A stretch of DNA of 64,000 nucleotides. Origin: Nonomuraea fuscirosea (GTDB taxonomy: Bacteria > Actinomycetota > Actinomycetes > Streptosporangiales > Streptosporangiaceae). Below the pieces are notes generated by a model. That model saw nothing but the letters and a program-made list of their open reading frames with translations, was not told the origin of the DNA and searched no databases. Location: positions 220,679 through 284,678 of the forward strand of contig NZ_PVNG01000017.1 in NCBI RefSeq assembly GCF_003001935.1, given 5' to 3'. Position numbers and translations under genes: made by a program. Positions 50,708-59,766 of the stretch are shown one piece after another (position 1 is the first letter of the stretch; every line of letters begins with the position of its first letter).

Positions 50708-50715
50708 CGGCAGAA

Positions 50716-50729
50716 AGGACCAAGGTCAC
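50716..50729. promoter_or_regulatory. Dos-like box, pflB-arc promoter region (permease side)
   Basis: AGGACCAAGGTCAC, 84 bp from the pflB start and 81 bp from the permease start, so it may serve both divergent operons. Confidence 0.75.
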
Positions 50730-50809
50730 AAACAACGGGTGACGTCGGCCTCCGTACCTGTCGGCACGCCGCTGATGTGCTGGTGATGATTCGGAAGGAG
50801 GACAAGGTC

Positions 50810-52159
50810 ATGTCCATCACGTCACTGTCACCACGCCGCAAGCTGGGCCCGTGGATGGCGACCGCACTGGTCGTCGGCAACATGATCGGCTCAGGGGTGT
50901 TCCTGCTGCCCGCCTCGCTGGCGGCCTTCGGCTCGGCGAGCCTGGTGGCCTGGGCGCTGACCGCGACCGGCGCGCTGCTGCTCGCGCTGGTCTTCGCCCG
51001 CCTCGGCCGCGCCTACCCCAGGACCGGCGGCCCGTACGCCTACGCCCGCCGCGCCTTCGGCGACTTCATCGGCTTCCAGACCGCATGGGGCTACTGGATC
51101 GCCGTCTGGGTGGGCAACGCCGCCATCGCGGTCGCCTTCGTCAGCTATCTCGGCTACTTCTGGCCCGCCCTCGGCGACACCGCACTGCTCGCCGCGGGAG
51201 TCGCGCTGGCGGCGATCTGGCTGCTGACCGCCGTCAACGTGCGCGGAGTACGGCAAGGCGGCTGGATCCAGGCCGTCACCACCGTGGCCAAGCTGCTGCC
51301 GCTGGTCGCGCTGGCCGTGGCCGCGCCGTTCTTCATCGACGCCGGTGACTTCACCCCCTTCAACCCCAGCGATCAAAGTGCCTTCGGGGCGGTGACCGCC
51401 GCCGCGTCGCTGACCCTGTGGGCGTTCATCGGCATCGAGTCGGCCACCGTCCCGGCCGAGGACGTCGAGAACCCGGAGCGGACGATCCCGCGCGCCACGG
51501 TCGCCGGCGCGATCGTCACCGCCGCCGTCTACATCCTGGGCACCGTCGCCGTCTTCGCCGCCGTCCCCCGCCAGGTGCTGGTGGACTCCACCGCTCCGTT
51601 CGCCGACGCCGCCGCGATCATGTTCGGCGGCTGGGCCGGCACCGTGGTCGCCATCGGCGCGATCGTCAGCGCGTTCGGCGCGCTGAACGGCTGGATCCTG
51701 CTGCAGGGACAGGTCCCGCTGGCAGCCGCCCGCGACGGACTGTTCCCCCAGGTGTTCGCCAAGGTGTCGCGCTGGGGCACCCCGGCCGTGGGGCTGGTCG
51801 TCTCCAGCGTCCTGGTCACCGGGCTGATGCTGCTCAACTACAACGCGGGCCTGGTCGAGCAGTTCAACTTCGTGATCCTGCTGGCCACGCTCACCACGCT
51901 GATCCCGTACGCGTACGCGGCGGCGGCGCAGCTCATGCTGATGCTCACCGACCGCGAACGCCTCTCCGGCAGGCGGCTGGCGTTCGACGGCACCATCGCG
52001 GCCCTGGCGTTCGCGTACACGCTGTGGACCATCGCCGGCGCCGGCTACGAGGTCGTCTACAAGGGCACGCTGCTGCTGCTCGCCGGCATCCCCGTCTACG
52101 TGTGGCTCAAGCGCCGCGACCGCCACGACGTCGCCGGGATCACCAGGAAGGCGGCATGA
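50810..52159 (+). CDS. APC family amino acid permease, probable arginine/ornithine antiporter
   Basis: 449 residues with about 12 membrane helices. The APC N-terminal motif is GPWMATALVVGNMIGSGVFLLPASLA; GGPYAYARRAFGDFIGFQ and the AFIGIESATVPAEDVENPERTIPRAT motif follow. It heads the arcA-arcB-arcC operon with an ATGA overlap, so it most likely swaps arginine for ornithine (ArcD role), though the sequence resembles ArcD/AdiC/PotE-type transporters in general. The ATG follows AAGGAGGACAAGG. Confidence 0.88.
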   Translation: MSITSLSPRRKLGPWMATALVVGNMIGSGVFLLPASLAAFGSASLVAWALTATGALLLALVFARLGRAYPRTGGPYAYARRAFGDFIGFQTAWGYWIAVWVGNAAIAVAFVSYLGYFWPALGDTALLAAGVALAAIWLLTAVNVRGVRQGGWIQAVTTVAKLLPLVALAVAAPFFIDAGDFTPFNPSDQSAFGAVTAAASLTLWAFIGIESATVPAEDVENPERTIPRATVAGAIVTAAVYILGTVAVFAAVPRQVLVDSTAPFADAAAIMFGGWAGTVVAIGAIVSAFGALNGWILLQGQVPLAAARDGLFPQVFAKVSRWGTPAVGLVVSSVLVTGLMLLNYNAGLVEQFNFVILLATLTTLIPYAYAAAAQLMLMLTDRERLSGRRLAFDGTIAALAFAYTLWTIAGAGYEVVYKGTLLLLAGIPVYVWLKRRDRHDVAGITRKAA

Positions 52160-53331
52160 CCGTGTTCCACGTCGACAGCGAGGCCGGCCCGCTCAGGCAG
52201 GTCATCCTGCACCGGCCGGGGCTGGAGCTGAAGCGGCTGACCCCCACCAACTGCGACGAACTGCTCTTCGATGACGTGCTCTGGGTCCAGCGCGCCCGCC
52301 AGGAGCACGACGCCTTCGCCGACACGCTGCGCGAACGCGGTGTCACCGTCCATCTGTTCGACGAGCTGCTCACCGAGACCCTGAAACACGACCGGGCCAG
52401 GACGTGGGTGCTGGATCGCGTCGTCACCGAGCCCGCCTTCGGCCCCACGCTCGCGCCGCCGCTGCGCGAGGCGCTGGAGGCGATGCCGGCCGACATCCTC
52501 ACCCGTCACCTCATCGGCGGCCTCACCCGGCGCGAGCTCGGCCTGCATGCCGACAGCCTGCGCCTGGCCGGGCTGGGCGAGGACGACTTCGTCCTGCCGC
52601 CGCTGCCCAACCACCTGTTCACCCGCGACGCCTCGGCCTGGATCTACGGCGGGGTGTCCCTGCACCCGATGGCCAAGACCGCCCGCCGCCGCGAGACCAC
52701 GCACGTGGCCGCCGTCTACGCCTTCCACCCGATGTTCGCCGGGCGGGCCCCGGCCTGGTACCCGGCGGAGGCCGAGCGGCCGGCCCCCATCGAAGGCGGC
52801 GACATCCACGTCGTCGGCGACGGCGCCGTCCTGGTGGGGATGAGTGAACGCACCACCCCGCAGGCGATCGAGCTGCTGGCCCGGCGCCTGTTCGAGGCCG
52901 GCGCCGCCGACCGCGTGATCGCCGCCGCCCTGCCGTCCAAACGAGCGTTCATGCACCTGGACACCGTCATGACGATGGTCGACCGAGGCGTCTTCGTGGT
53001 CTATCCCGAGCTGCCGCCGTTGCGCTCGTTCACCCTCACCCCCGGCCTGCACGTGCGCGAGAACGACGACCTGTTCACCGCTCTCGGCGCGGCCGCCGTG
53101 CTGCGCGCGGAGCAGGACGTGTGGGCCGCCGAGCGCGAGCAGTGGGACGACGGCACCAACGTGCTCGCCATCGCCCCCGGCGTCGTCGTCGCCTACGAGC
53201 GCAACGTCACCACCAACACCATGCTCCGCAGACACGGCATCGAGGTCATCACCATCGCCGGCGCGGAACTGGGCCGCGGGCGCGGCGGTCCCCGCTGCAT
53301 GAGCTGCCCCATCGAGAGGAACCCGCTGTGA
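52156..53331 (+). CDS. arcA: arginine deiminase
   Basis: 391 residues. Conserved motifs: DELLFDDVLWVQRARQEHD, PLPNHLFTRDASAWI, PIEGGDIHVVG, FMHLDTVMTMVD, and the catalytic Cys in RCMSCPIERN at the C-terminus. It hydrolyses arginine to citrulline and ammonia. Overlaps the permease stop (ATGA) and the arcB start (GTGA). Confidence 0.96.
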   Translation: MTVFHVDSEAGPLRQVILHRPGLELKRLTPTNCDELLFDDVLWVQRARQEHDAFADTLRERGVTVHLFDELLTETLKHDRARTWVLDRVVTEPAFGPTLAPPLREALEAMPADILTRHLIGGLTRRELGLHADSLRLAGLGEDDFVLPPLPNHLFTRDASAWIYGGVSLHPMAKTARRRETTHVAAVYAFHPMFAGRAPAWYPAEAERPAPIEGGDIHVVGDGAVLVGMSERTTPQAIELLARRLFEAGAADRVIAAALPSKRAFMHLDTVMTMVDRGVFVVYPELPPLRSFTLTPGLHVRENDDLFTALGAAAVLRAEQDVWAAEREQWDDGTNVLAIAPGVVVAYERNVTTNTMLRRHGIEVITIAGAELGRGRGGPRCMSCPIERNPL

Positions 53332-54257
53332 AAGACCTGCTGCGCATCGCCGACCTGACCGAACACGACCTCGCCTACCTGCTCGATCGGGCCGCACACC
53401 TCAAGCGTCACCCCAGCGCCGCCGGCGACCCCCTGCAGGGACGGACGGTGCTGCTCTACTTCGCCAAACCCTCCACGCGCACCCGCGTCTCCACCGAAAC
53501 CGCCGTCGTCCGCCTGGGCGGCGTGCCGCTCACTGTCGGCCCGGCCGAACTGCAGCTCGGCCGGGCCGAAACCATCGCCGACACCGCCCGCGTCATCGGC
53601 TCCTACGCCGCCGCCGTCGTGATCCGCACCTTCGACCACGACGAGGTCGCCCGCTTCGCGCGATCCGCCGAGGTCCCGGTGATCAACGCGCTCACCGACG
53701 CCCACCACCCCCTGCAGGCGCTCGCCGACCTGCTGACGCTGCGCGAGCACTTCGGCGACCCGCGCGGGCGCAGACTGGCCTACGTCGGCCCCGCCACCAA
53801 CGTCACCCACAGCCTCATGGAGGCCACCGCGCTGGCCGGGATCTCCCTGGCCGTGGCCACTCCCGACGCCTACCGGCCGGACCCCGAGGCCGAGGCGATA
53901 GCCAGGAAGATCGCCACAGGAGGGGACCTGCTCATCACCGGCGATCCGCACGAAGCGGTCCGAGGCGCCGACGCCGTCTACACCGACGTGTGGCTGTCCA
54001 TGGGCGATCCCCCCGAGCAGAGGGCGGCCAGGACCGCCGCGCTCACCCCGTACCGCGTCACCGCCGATCTGATGGCGGCGGCCGCGCCTGGGGCGATCTT
54101 CCTGCACTGCCTGCCCGCCCACCGCGGCGAGGAGGTGGCCGCGGATGTCATCGACGGTCCCGCCTCCCAGGTGTTCCCCCAGGCCGCCAACCGGCTGCCC
54201 ACCGCCCAGGCGGTCCTGGAAGCGCTCGTCGCCGGCATCCTGGCAGGCGCACAGTGA
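53328..54257 (+). CDS. arcB: ornithine carbamoyltransferase, catabolic
   Basis: 309 residues. The carbamoyl phosphate loop is FAKPSTRTRVS, HHPLQALAD follows, the ornithine-binding region includes DVWLSMG, and HCLPAHRGEEV is near the C-terminus. In this operon it works in the catabolic direction, splitting citrulline with phosphate to ornithine and carbamoyl phosphate. GTG start; overlaps both neighbours. Confidence 0.95.
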   Translation: MKDLLRIADLTEHDLAYLLDRAAHLKRHPSAAGDPLQGRTVLLYFAKPSTRTRVSTETAVVRLGGVPLTVGPAELQLGRAETIADTARVIGSYAAAVVIRTFDHDEVARFARSAEVPVINALTDAHHPLQALADLLTLREHFGDPRGRRLAYVGPATNVTHSLMEATALAGISLAVATPDAYRPDPEAEAIARKIATGGDLLITGDPHEAVRGADAVYTDVWLSMGDPPEQRAARTAALTPYRVTADLMAAAAPGAIFLHCLPAHRGEEVAADVIDGPASQVFPQAANRLPTAQAVLEALVAGILAGAQ

Positions 54258-55189
54258 GAATCGTCATCGCGCTCGGCGGCAACGCGCTGCTGCACCGCGG
54301 CGAACGCGCCGACGCGGCCACGCAGATCCGCAACGCCGCGTCCGCCGCCGAGCAGATCGCCCGCCTGGCCGGCCACCACCAGATCCTCGTCGTGCACGGC
54401 AACGGCCCCCAGGTGGGGCTCCTGGCCGAGGAGAGCGAACGCGACCCCACCCTGGAACGCGGCTACCCGCTCGACACGCTGGTGGCCGAGACCCAGGGCA
54501 TGATCGGCTACTGGATCGCCCGGAGCATCGGCCGCCACCTGCCGGACACGCCGGTCGCCGCGCTCGTCACCCAGGTCGTCGTGAACCCCGCCGACCCGGC
54601 CTTCGGCCACCCGGACAAACCCATCGGCCCCTACTACCCGGCCGCGGAGGCGGACCGGCTCACGGCCGAGCGCGGATGGACCTTCGTCCAGGAACGGTAC
54701 GGCCTCCGGCGCGTCGTGCCCTCCCCGCAGCCAGAACGCGTCGTCGAGCTGCCCGTCATCGCTCGGCTGATGGACGCCGGGACGGTCGTGATCGCCGGGG
54801 GAGGAGGCGGCGCTCCCGTCACCGGGGACCTCGCGGGCGTGGAGGCGGTCGTGGACAAGGACGCCGTCGCCGCACTGCTCGCCACGCGACTGAACGCCGA
54901 CCTGCTGGCCATCCTCACCGACGTGCCCTACGTGTACGCCGGCTACGGCACACCACGGCAGCGGCCCATCAGATCCGCCTCGCCCGGCGAACTGGACGAC
55001 GGCTCCTTCACACCCGGCTCCATGGGCCCCAAGATCGCGGCGGCCTGCGCATTCAGCCGCGCCACCGGGCGGCCGGTGGCCATCGGCGCGCTGGACGAGC
55101 TCGTCCAGGTGGTGGACGGCTCCAGCGGCACCCGCATCCGGCCCGCCGGGAGTCCCGAGATCAAGGACCAAAGACACACCCTCACGTGA
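54254..55189 (+). CDS. arcC: carbamate kinase
   Basis: 311 residues: IVIALGGNALL, VVHGNGPQVG, the GYWIARSIG region, VVIAGGGGGAPV, EAVVDKDAVAALLA, GSMGPKIAAACAF. It transfers phosphate from carbamoyl phosphate to ADP, giving one ATP per arginine. It ends the ADI operon. A weak Dos-like box (55164-55177) lies within its last codons and may act on the USP gene downstream. Confidence 0.96.
   Translation: MRIVIALGGNALLHRGERADAATQIRNAASAAEQIARLAGHHQILVVHGNGPQVGLLAEESERDPTLERGYPLDTLVAETQGMIGYWIARSIGRHLPDTPVAALVTQVVVNPADPAFGHPDKPIGPYYPAAEADRLTAERGWTFVQERYGLRRVVPSPQPERVVELPVIARLMDAGTVVIAGGGGGAPVTGDLAGVEAVVDKDAVAALLATRLNADLLAILTDVPYVYAGYGTPRQRPIRSASPGELDDGSFTPGSMGPKIAAACAFSRATGRPVAIGALDELVQVVDGSSGTRIRPAGSPEIKDQRHTLT
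55164..55177. promoter_or_regulatory. weak Dos-like box at the end of arcC
   Basis: AGGACCAAAGACAC, 88 bp before the USP start at 55266; two mismatches in the right arm. Confidence 0.35.
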
Positions 55190-55265
55190 CCTTCTCCCGC
55201 TGCGCCTTCGGCCGCCCGGATCGACGCTGAAAGTGCGACATCCGAACGGTTGAGGAGATGAAACG

Positions 55266-56102
55266 ATGACCAGGCAGATCGTGGTCGGTGTGGACGGCTC
55301 CGCCCCGGCCGCCGCGGCGGTGGAATGGGCGGCCACCGACGCCGAGCGACGCGGGCTGGACCTGCGGCTCGTCCACGTGTGCGAGCAGTGGCCGCACAGC
55401 GAGGGCGCCGAGTACTGCGCGGGAACGCTGGAAGCCGCCGCCGACCGGGCGCGGGGCCGGGCCGGGGGCGTCAAGGTGACGACCGACCTGAGAGCGGGGA
55501 ACGTCATCGACGAGCTGATCGGCGCGTCCGCGACGGCCGACAGCCTGGTACTGGGCAGCCGGGGGCTCGGCGGGTTCACCGGCATGGTGCTGGGCTCGGT
55601 GAGCACAGCGGTGGCCGGGCACGCCGCCGGAGCGGTCGTCGTCGTCCGCGCACCGCAGGCGGAGCACGGCCGCGTCGTCGTCGGCTACGACGGCTCCGAG
55701 CACGCGCGGGCGGCCATGGAGTACGCGATCGAGCAGGCCAGAAGCCGCCGGGCCGAGCTGCACGTGGTCACCGCCTGGCAGCCGCCGGCCCTGTCCCCGT
55801 ACGCCGTCGCCTACAGCGGCCTGATCGACCGGATCATGAAGGAGGAGCCGCGGGCGGCACGCGAGCTGGTCGAGCCTTGGCGCACGAGCAACCCGGACCT
55901 GGTCATCACCGGCGAGCAACCCTGCGAACACCCGGTGGCCGCCCTGACCAGAGCCGCCGGCACCGCCGACCTCGTCGTGGTCGGCTCGCGCGGGCGCGGC
56001 GGCTTCGCCTCGGCCCTGCTCGGCTCGGTCAGCCACGCCGTACTGCACCACGCGACCTGCCCGGTCGCCGTGGTCCGCCCGGCCCGCGAGGAGGAGTCAT
56101 GA
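55266..56102 (+). CDS. universal stress protein, two-domain
   Basis: 278 residues with two UspA domains (about 1-133 and 137-275) and ATP-binding loops GSRGLGGFTGMVLGSVS and GSRGRGGFASALLGSVS. The segment between domains is shorter than in the other USPs here. GAGGAG precedes the ATG. Its TGA overlaps the ATG of the next gene, a CBS protein, so the two adenylate-binding proteins are made together. Confidence 0.93.
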   Translation: MTRQIVVGVDGSAPAAAAVEWAATDAERRGLDLRLVHVCEQWPHSEGAEYCAGTLEAAADRARGRAGGVKVTTDLRAGNVIDELIGASATADSLVLGSRGLGGFTGMVLGSVSTAVAGHAAGAVVVVRAPQAEHGRVVVGYDGSEHARAAMEYAIEQARSRRAELHVVTAWQPPALSPYAVAYSGLIDRIMKEEPRAARELVEPWRTSNPDLVITGEQPCEHPVAALTRAAGTADLVVVGSRGRGGFASALLGSVSHAVLHHATCPVAVVRPAREEES

Positions 56103-56602
56103 CCGCCGAAACGCGGACGGCCGGGCAGGTGATGAGCCGCGTCCTGGTCGCCGTCAAGCCGGAGGAGTCGCCGCTCATGGCCTGGGAGCTGATGCGCCGG
56201 GCCGGCGTGCACCACCTGCCGGTGGTCGACGGGCGGCGCGTGCTGGGTGTCCTGACCCGCGAGGAACTGGCCACGTCCTGGTCCGGCGGTCCGCAGGAGC
56301 AGTCCACCCGTCAGGTGGGCGACCTGCTGCGCCGGGCTCGTACCGCGCGGGTGCGGCCGGAGACGCCGCTGCCCCAGGTGGCGGCCGTCATGCTCGACGC
56401 CGGCGTGGACGCCGTGCCGGTCGTCTCCGCCGATGGGCTGGTCGGCCTGATCACCGCCCGGGACGTGCTGGCCGCGGTCGCGGGCCGCCTCGGCCCGGCC
56501 CGGGAGACCGGCGAGGTGCTGACCGGCATGTTCCACCTGGAACCTGTCCTGCCGGAGCGCACCGCACCGGACTCGCCCGCACGAAGCTGGCGGGAGGCGT
56601 GA
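56099..56602 (+). CDS. CBS-pair protein
   Basis: 167 residues, two CBS motifs (about 8-62, AGQVMSRVLVAVKPEESPLMAWELM; about 75-130, VRPETPLPQVAAVMLDAGVDAVPVV) and no BON domain. It differs in sequence from the three CBS-BON paralogues. Coupled to the USP by ATGA with GAGGAGGAG before the start. It probably senses AMP/ATP. Confidence 0.88.
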   Translation: MTAETRTAGQVMSRVLVAVKPEESPLMAWELMRRAGVHHLPVVDGRRVLGVLTREELATSWSGGPQEQSTRQVGDLLRRARTARVRPETPLPQVAAVMLDAGVDAVPVVSADGLVGLITARDVLAAVAGRLGPARETGEVLTGMFHLEPVLPERTAPDSPARSWREA

Positions 56603-56665
56603 CATGCGCGCACGGCATCATCAAGCGGATCGCCGCAGCGGTGGGCGGAGAGGTGAACGCGGGTC

Positions 56666-56679
56666 AGGACCAAAGTCCC
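56666..56679. promoter_or_regulatory. Dos-like box upstream of cydA
   Basis: AGGACCAAAGTCCC, 59 bp before the cydA start. Confidence 0.78.
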
Positions 56680-56737
56680 TCCGGGCCGGGACGCACGGCC
56701 CTGGGGAGCGGCCAGTGCCAGGAGCAGCCTGACTGAC

Positions 56738-58111
56738 ATGGACGTTCTGGATCTCTCCCGATTGCAGTTCGGTGTCACCACCGTCTACCACTTCCTGTTC
56801 GTGCCGCTCACCATCGGCTTGTCGATCATCGTGGCCGGACTGCAGACCGCGTGGCACCGGACGAAGAAGCCGGAGTACCTCAGGCTGACCCGGTTCTGGG
56901 GGCGGCTCTTCCTGATCAACTTCGCCATGGGTGTGGTGACCGGCATCGTGCAGGAGTTTCAGTTCGGGATGAACTGGAGTGACTACTCCCGCTTCGTCGG
57001 AGACGTGTTCGGGGCGCCGCTGGCCATGGAAGGGCTGATGGCGTTCTTCCTGGAGTCCACGTTCCTCGGCCTGTGGATCTTCGGCTGGGACAGGCTGCCG
57101 CCCCGGGTGCACCTCGCCACGATCTGGGTGGCCGCCATCGGCACCAACATCTCGGCCTACTTCATCCTCGCGGCCAACTCCTGGATGCAGCACCCGGTCG
57201 GCTACCGGATCGACAACGGCCGCGCCGAGCTGACCGACATCTGGGCGGTGCTCACCAACTCCACCACCCTGGTCACCTTCCCGCACGTCATCTTCGGCGC
57301 CTTCCTGACCGCCGCCGCCTTCGTCCTCGGCGTCAGCGCCTGGTTCCTGCTCAGGAAGCGGGACACGCCGCTGTTCCGCACCTCGGCGCGGCTGGCCCTG
57401 GTCGTCGCGCTCGTCTCGGCCGTGGGCGTGTCGTTCTCCGGCCACTGGCAGGCGCAGATCATGACCGAGCAGCAGCCGATGAAGATGGCCGCCGCCGAGG
57501 CCCTGTGGGAGGACGAGAGCTCGGCCGGTTTCTCCCTGTTCGCCGTCGGCGACGTCGAGAACGGCCGCAACCACATCAACCTGCAGATCCCGTACGGCCT
57601 CAGCCTGCTGTCCACCAACACCCTGGACGGCAGGGTCGAGGGCATCAACGACATCCAGGCCCGCTACCAGGCGCTCTACGGCCCCGGCGACTACCGGCCG
57701 GTCGTGGGCCTGGCGTACTGGTCGTTCCGCCTGATGATCGGCTTCGGCGCGCTGTCGGCGCTGCTCGCCGCGGCCGGGCTCTGGCTGACCAGGCGCGGCA
57801 GGCTCCCCGCAGGGCGGTGGGCGTACCGGCTGGCCATCGCCGGGATCGGCCTGCCCTTCCTGGCCAACACCCTGGGCTGGATCTTCACCGAGATGGGCCG
57901 CCAGCCGTGGACGGTCTTCGGCCTCATGCGCACCGCCGCTGCGGTCTCGCCGACCGCGGACGTCGCCTCGGTGGCCATCACGCTGGTGGGCTTCACCCTG
58001 GTGTACGCCGTGCTGGCGGTCATCGAGGTACGCCTGCTGGTCAAGTTCATCCGCATCGGGCCGCATGAGCAGGCCGAGCCGGAAGCCCCCGTCCCCGCCC
58101 TGAGCTACTAG
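56738..58111 (+). CDS. cydA: cytochrome bd ubiquinol oxidase subunit I
   Basis: 457 residues with nine membrane helices. The heme ligand near the N-terminus is His 18 (TVYHFLFVPLTIG); others lie in TFPHVIFGAFLTAA and in the Met of the GWIFTEMGRQPW motif, which is typical of CydA. The Q-loop is of the short type. Cytochrome bd oxidises menaquinol with very high oxygen affinity and so supports respiration in microoxic conditions. Box 56666 is 59 bp upstream. Operon with cydB. Confidence 0.97.
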   Translation: MDVLDLSRLQFGVTTVYHFLFVPLTIGLSIIVAGLQTAWHRTKKPEYLRLTRFWGRLFLINFAMGVVTGIVQEFQFGMNWSDYSRFVGDVFGAPLAMEGLMAFFLESTFLGLWIFGWDRLPPRVHLATIWVAAIGTNISAYFILAANSWMQHPVGYRIDNGRAELTDIWAVLTNSTTLVTFPHVIFGAFLTAAAFVLGVSAWFLLRKRDTPLFRTSARLALVVALVSAVGVSFSGHWQAQIMTEQQPMKMAAAEALWEDESSAGFSLFAVGDVENGRNHINLQIPYGLSLLSTNTLDGRVEGINDIQARYQALYGPGDYRPVVGLAYWSFRLMIGFGALSALLAAAGLWLTRRGRLPAGRWAYRLAIAGIGLPFLANTLGWIFTEMGRQPWTVFGLMRTAAAVSPTADVASVAITLVGFTLVYAVLAVIEVRLLVKFIRIGPHEQAEPEAPVPALSY

Positions 58112-58125
58112 AAGGACACGTCGTC

Positions 58126-59145
58126 ATGGAACTGACCACCGTCTGGTTCGTCCTCATCGCCGTGTTGTGGACCGGATACTTCCTGCTGGAAGGGTTCGAC
58201 TTCGGCGTCGGCATCCTGCTGCCGTTCCTCAGCCGGGACGAGGCCGACCGGCGCGCCATCGTCGCTTCGATCGGCCCTGTGTGGGACGGCAACGAGGTGT
58301 GGCTGCTGGTGGCCGGCGGGGCGACGTTCGCCGCGTTCCCCGAGTGGTACGCCACCCTGTTCAGCGGCTTCTACCTGCCGCTGTTCCTCATCCTGCTGGC
58401 GTTGATCGCCCGCGGCGTGGCGCTGGAGTACCGCGGCAAGTCCGACAGCAAGCGCGGCTGGGACCGGGCCTTCTTCTGGGGATCCCTCGGCCCCGCCTTC
58501 CTGTGGGGAGTGGCGTTCGCGAACATCGTGCGCGGCGTGCCGCTGGACGCCGGCCACGAGTACACCGGCACCCTGTTCACCCTGCTCAACCCGTTCGCGT
58601 TGCTCGGCGGGCTGGCCACGCTGCTGCTGTTCACCCTGCACGGCGCGGTCTTCCTCGCCCTGCGCACCACGGGCGAGCTGCGCCAGGGCGCCGCGCGGAC
58701 GGCCAAGAGCCTCTTCCCCGCGGCGCTCCTGGTGGTGATGGCGTTCCTGCTGGCCGCCGGCGGCTCGCGGCCGGCCTGGTGGGCGGCGGTCGCGCTGGTC
58801 GCGCTCGGCCTGGCCGGCGCGCTCGTCGCGACGCTGCGCGGCCGCGACGGCTGGGCCTTCACCGCGAGCGCGGTGGCCGTGGTCGCGCTGGTGGCGGCCC
58901 TGTTCATCGGGCTGTTCCCGAAGGTGCTGCCCGCGCTCGACCCGGCCAACAGCCTGACCGTGACGAACGCCGCCTCCTCGCCGTACACGCTCACGGTGAT
59001 GACCTGGGTGGCGGGCGTCTTCACGCCGGTGGTGCTGGCGTACCAGGCGTGGACGTACTGGATCTTCCGCCGTCGTCTCACCGGAGCTCCTGCTCCGGCC
59101 TCCGGCCGATGGTCACACCAACACAACCCGATGGGAGGCGCGTGA
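58126..59145 (+). CDS. cydB: cytochrome bd oxidase subunit II
   Basis: 339 residues with eight to nine membrane helices and the CydB start TTVWFVLIAVLWTGYFLLEG, then FDFGVGILLPFL and SIGPVWDGNEVWLLVAGGATFAAFP. It forms the heterodimer with CydA. It starts 14 bp after cydA; its TGA overlaps the flavodoxin ATG. No cydC/cydD assembly genes lie nearby. Confidence 0.96.
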   Translation: MELTTVWFVLIAVLWTGYFLLEGFDFGVGILLPFLSRDEADRRAIVASIGPVWDGNEVWLLVAGGATFAAFPEWYATLFSGFYLPLFLILLALIARGVALEYRGKSDSKRGWDRAFFWGSLGPAFLWGVAFANIVRGVPLDAGHEYTGTLFTLLNPFALLGGLATLLLFTLHGAVFLALRTTGELRQGAARTAKSLFPAALLVVMAFLLAAGGSRPAWWAAVALVALGLAGALVATLRGRDGWAFTASAVAVVALVAALFIGLFPKVLPALDPANSLTVTNAASSPYTLTVMTWVAGVFTPVVLAYQAWTYWIFRRRLTGAPAPASGRWSHQHNPMGGA

Positions 59146-59663
59146 TGGACGCGCTGGTCGTGTACGAATCGATGTTCGGCAACACCGAGGAGATCGCCAA
59201 GGCGATCGCCGAAGGGATCTCCACCCGCCTGCGCACGGAGGCGGCCGAGGCCGGCCGCGCACCCGGAGCGGTGGGGGCGGAGGTCGGGCTGCTGGTGGTG
59301 GGCGGGCCGACGCACGCCTTCGCCATGAGCAGGGCCTCCACCCGCCGCTCGGCCGCCCAGCAGGCCACCAGGCCGCTGGTCTCGGCCGGGAACGGCGTGC
59401 GCGAATGGCTCGCCACGCTCCGTACCTCCTCGGCCGGGCTCCGCTCGGCCGCCTTCGACACCCGCGTCGTCAAGCCGCGCCTGCCCGGCTCGGCCGCCCG
59501 CGGCATCGCCCGGCGCCTGCGCCGCCTCGGCGTCGGGGTCCTGGCGCCGGCGCAGAGCTTCTACGTGCTCGGAACGGAAGGGCCGCTGGTGGAGGGGGAA
59601 CTGGAGCGAGCCAGGAAGTGGGGCGAGAGCCTGGCGGCGTCGTTCCCCGTGACGACGGCCTGA
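59145..59663 (+). CDS. flavodoxin-like protein
   Basis: 172 residues. FMN phosphate loop YESMFGNTEEIAKAIAEG at the start and the second flavin loop GGPTHAFAMSRASTR. The part between is short, so one strand and helix of the usual flavodoxin are reduced, but both flavin loops are present. It may carry electrons or dock with the cytochrome bd genes it is coupled to (TGATG overlap with cydB). Ribosome site GGGAGG. Confidence 0.82.
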   Translation: MDALVVYESMFGNTEEIAKAIAEGISTRLRTEAAEAGRAPGAVGAEVGLLVVGGPTHAFAMSRASTRRSAAQQATRPLVSAGNGVREWLATLRTSSAGLRSAAFDTRVVKPRLPGSAARGIARRLRRLGVGVLAPAQSFYVLGTEGPLVEGELERARKWGESLAASFPVTTA

Positions 59664-59679
59664 CCCGGGGGTCCGGCAG

Positions 59680-59693
59680 GGACCTTCGTCCCG
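59680..59693. promoter_or_regulatory. Dos-like box, perfect arms
   Basis: GGGACCTTCGTCCC, 74 bp before the USP start at 59767. Confidence 0.78.
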
Positions 59694-59766
59694 GCCGGCG
59701 GCGACCTCCGGCCCTGCGCCACAAGGGGGTGGACGCGGTCTGATGAGAGTGTCGAAGGAGGCAATC

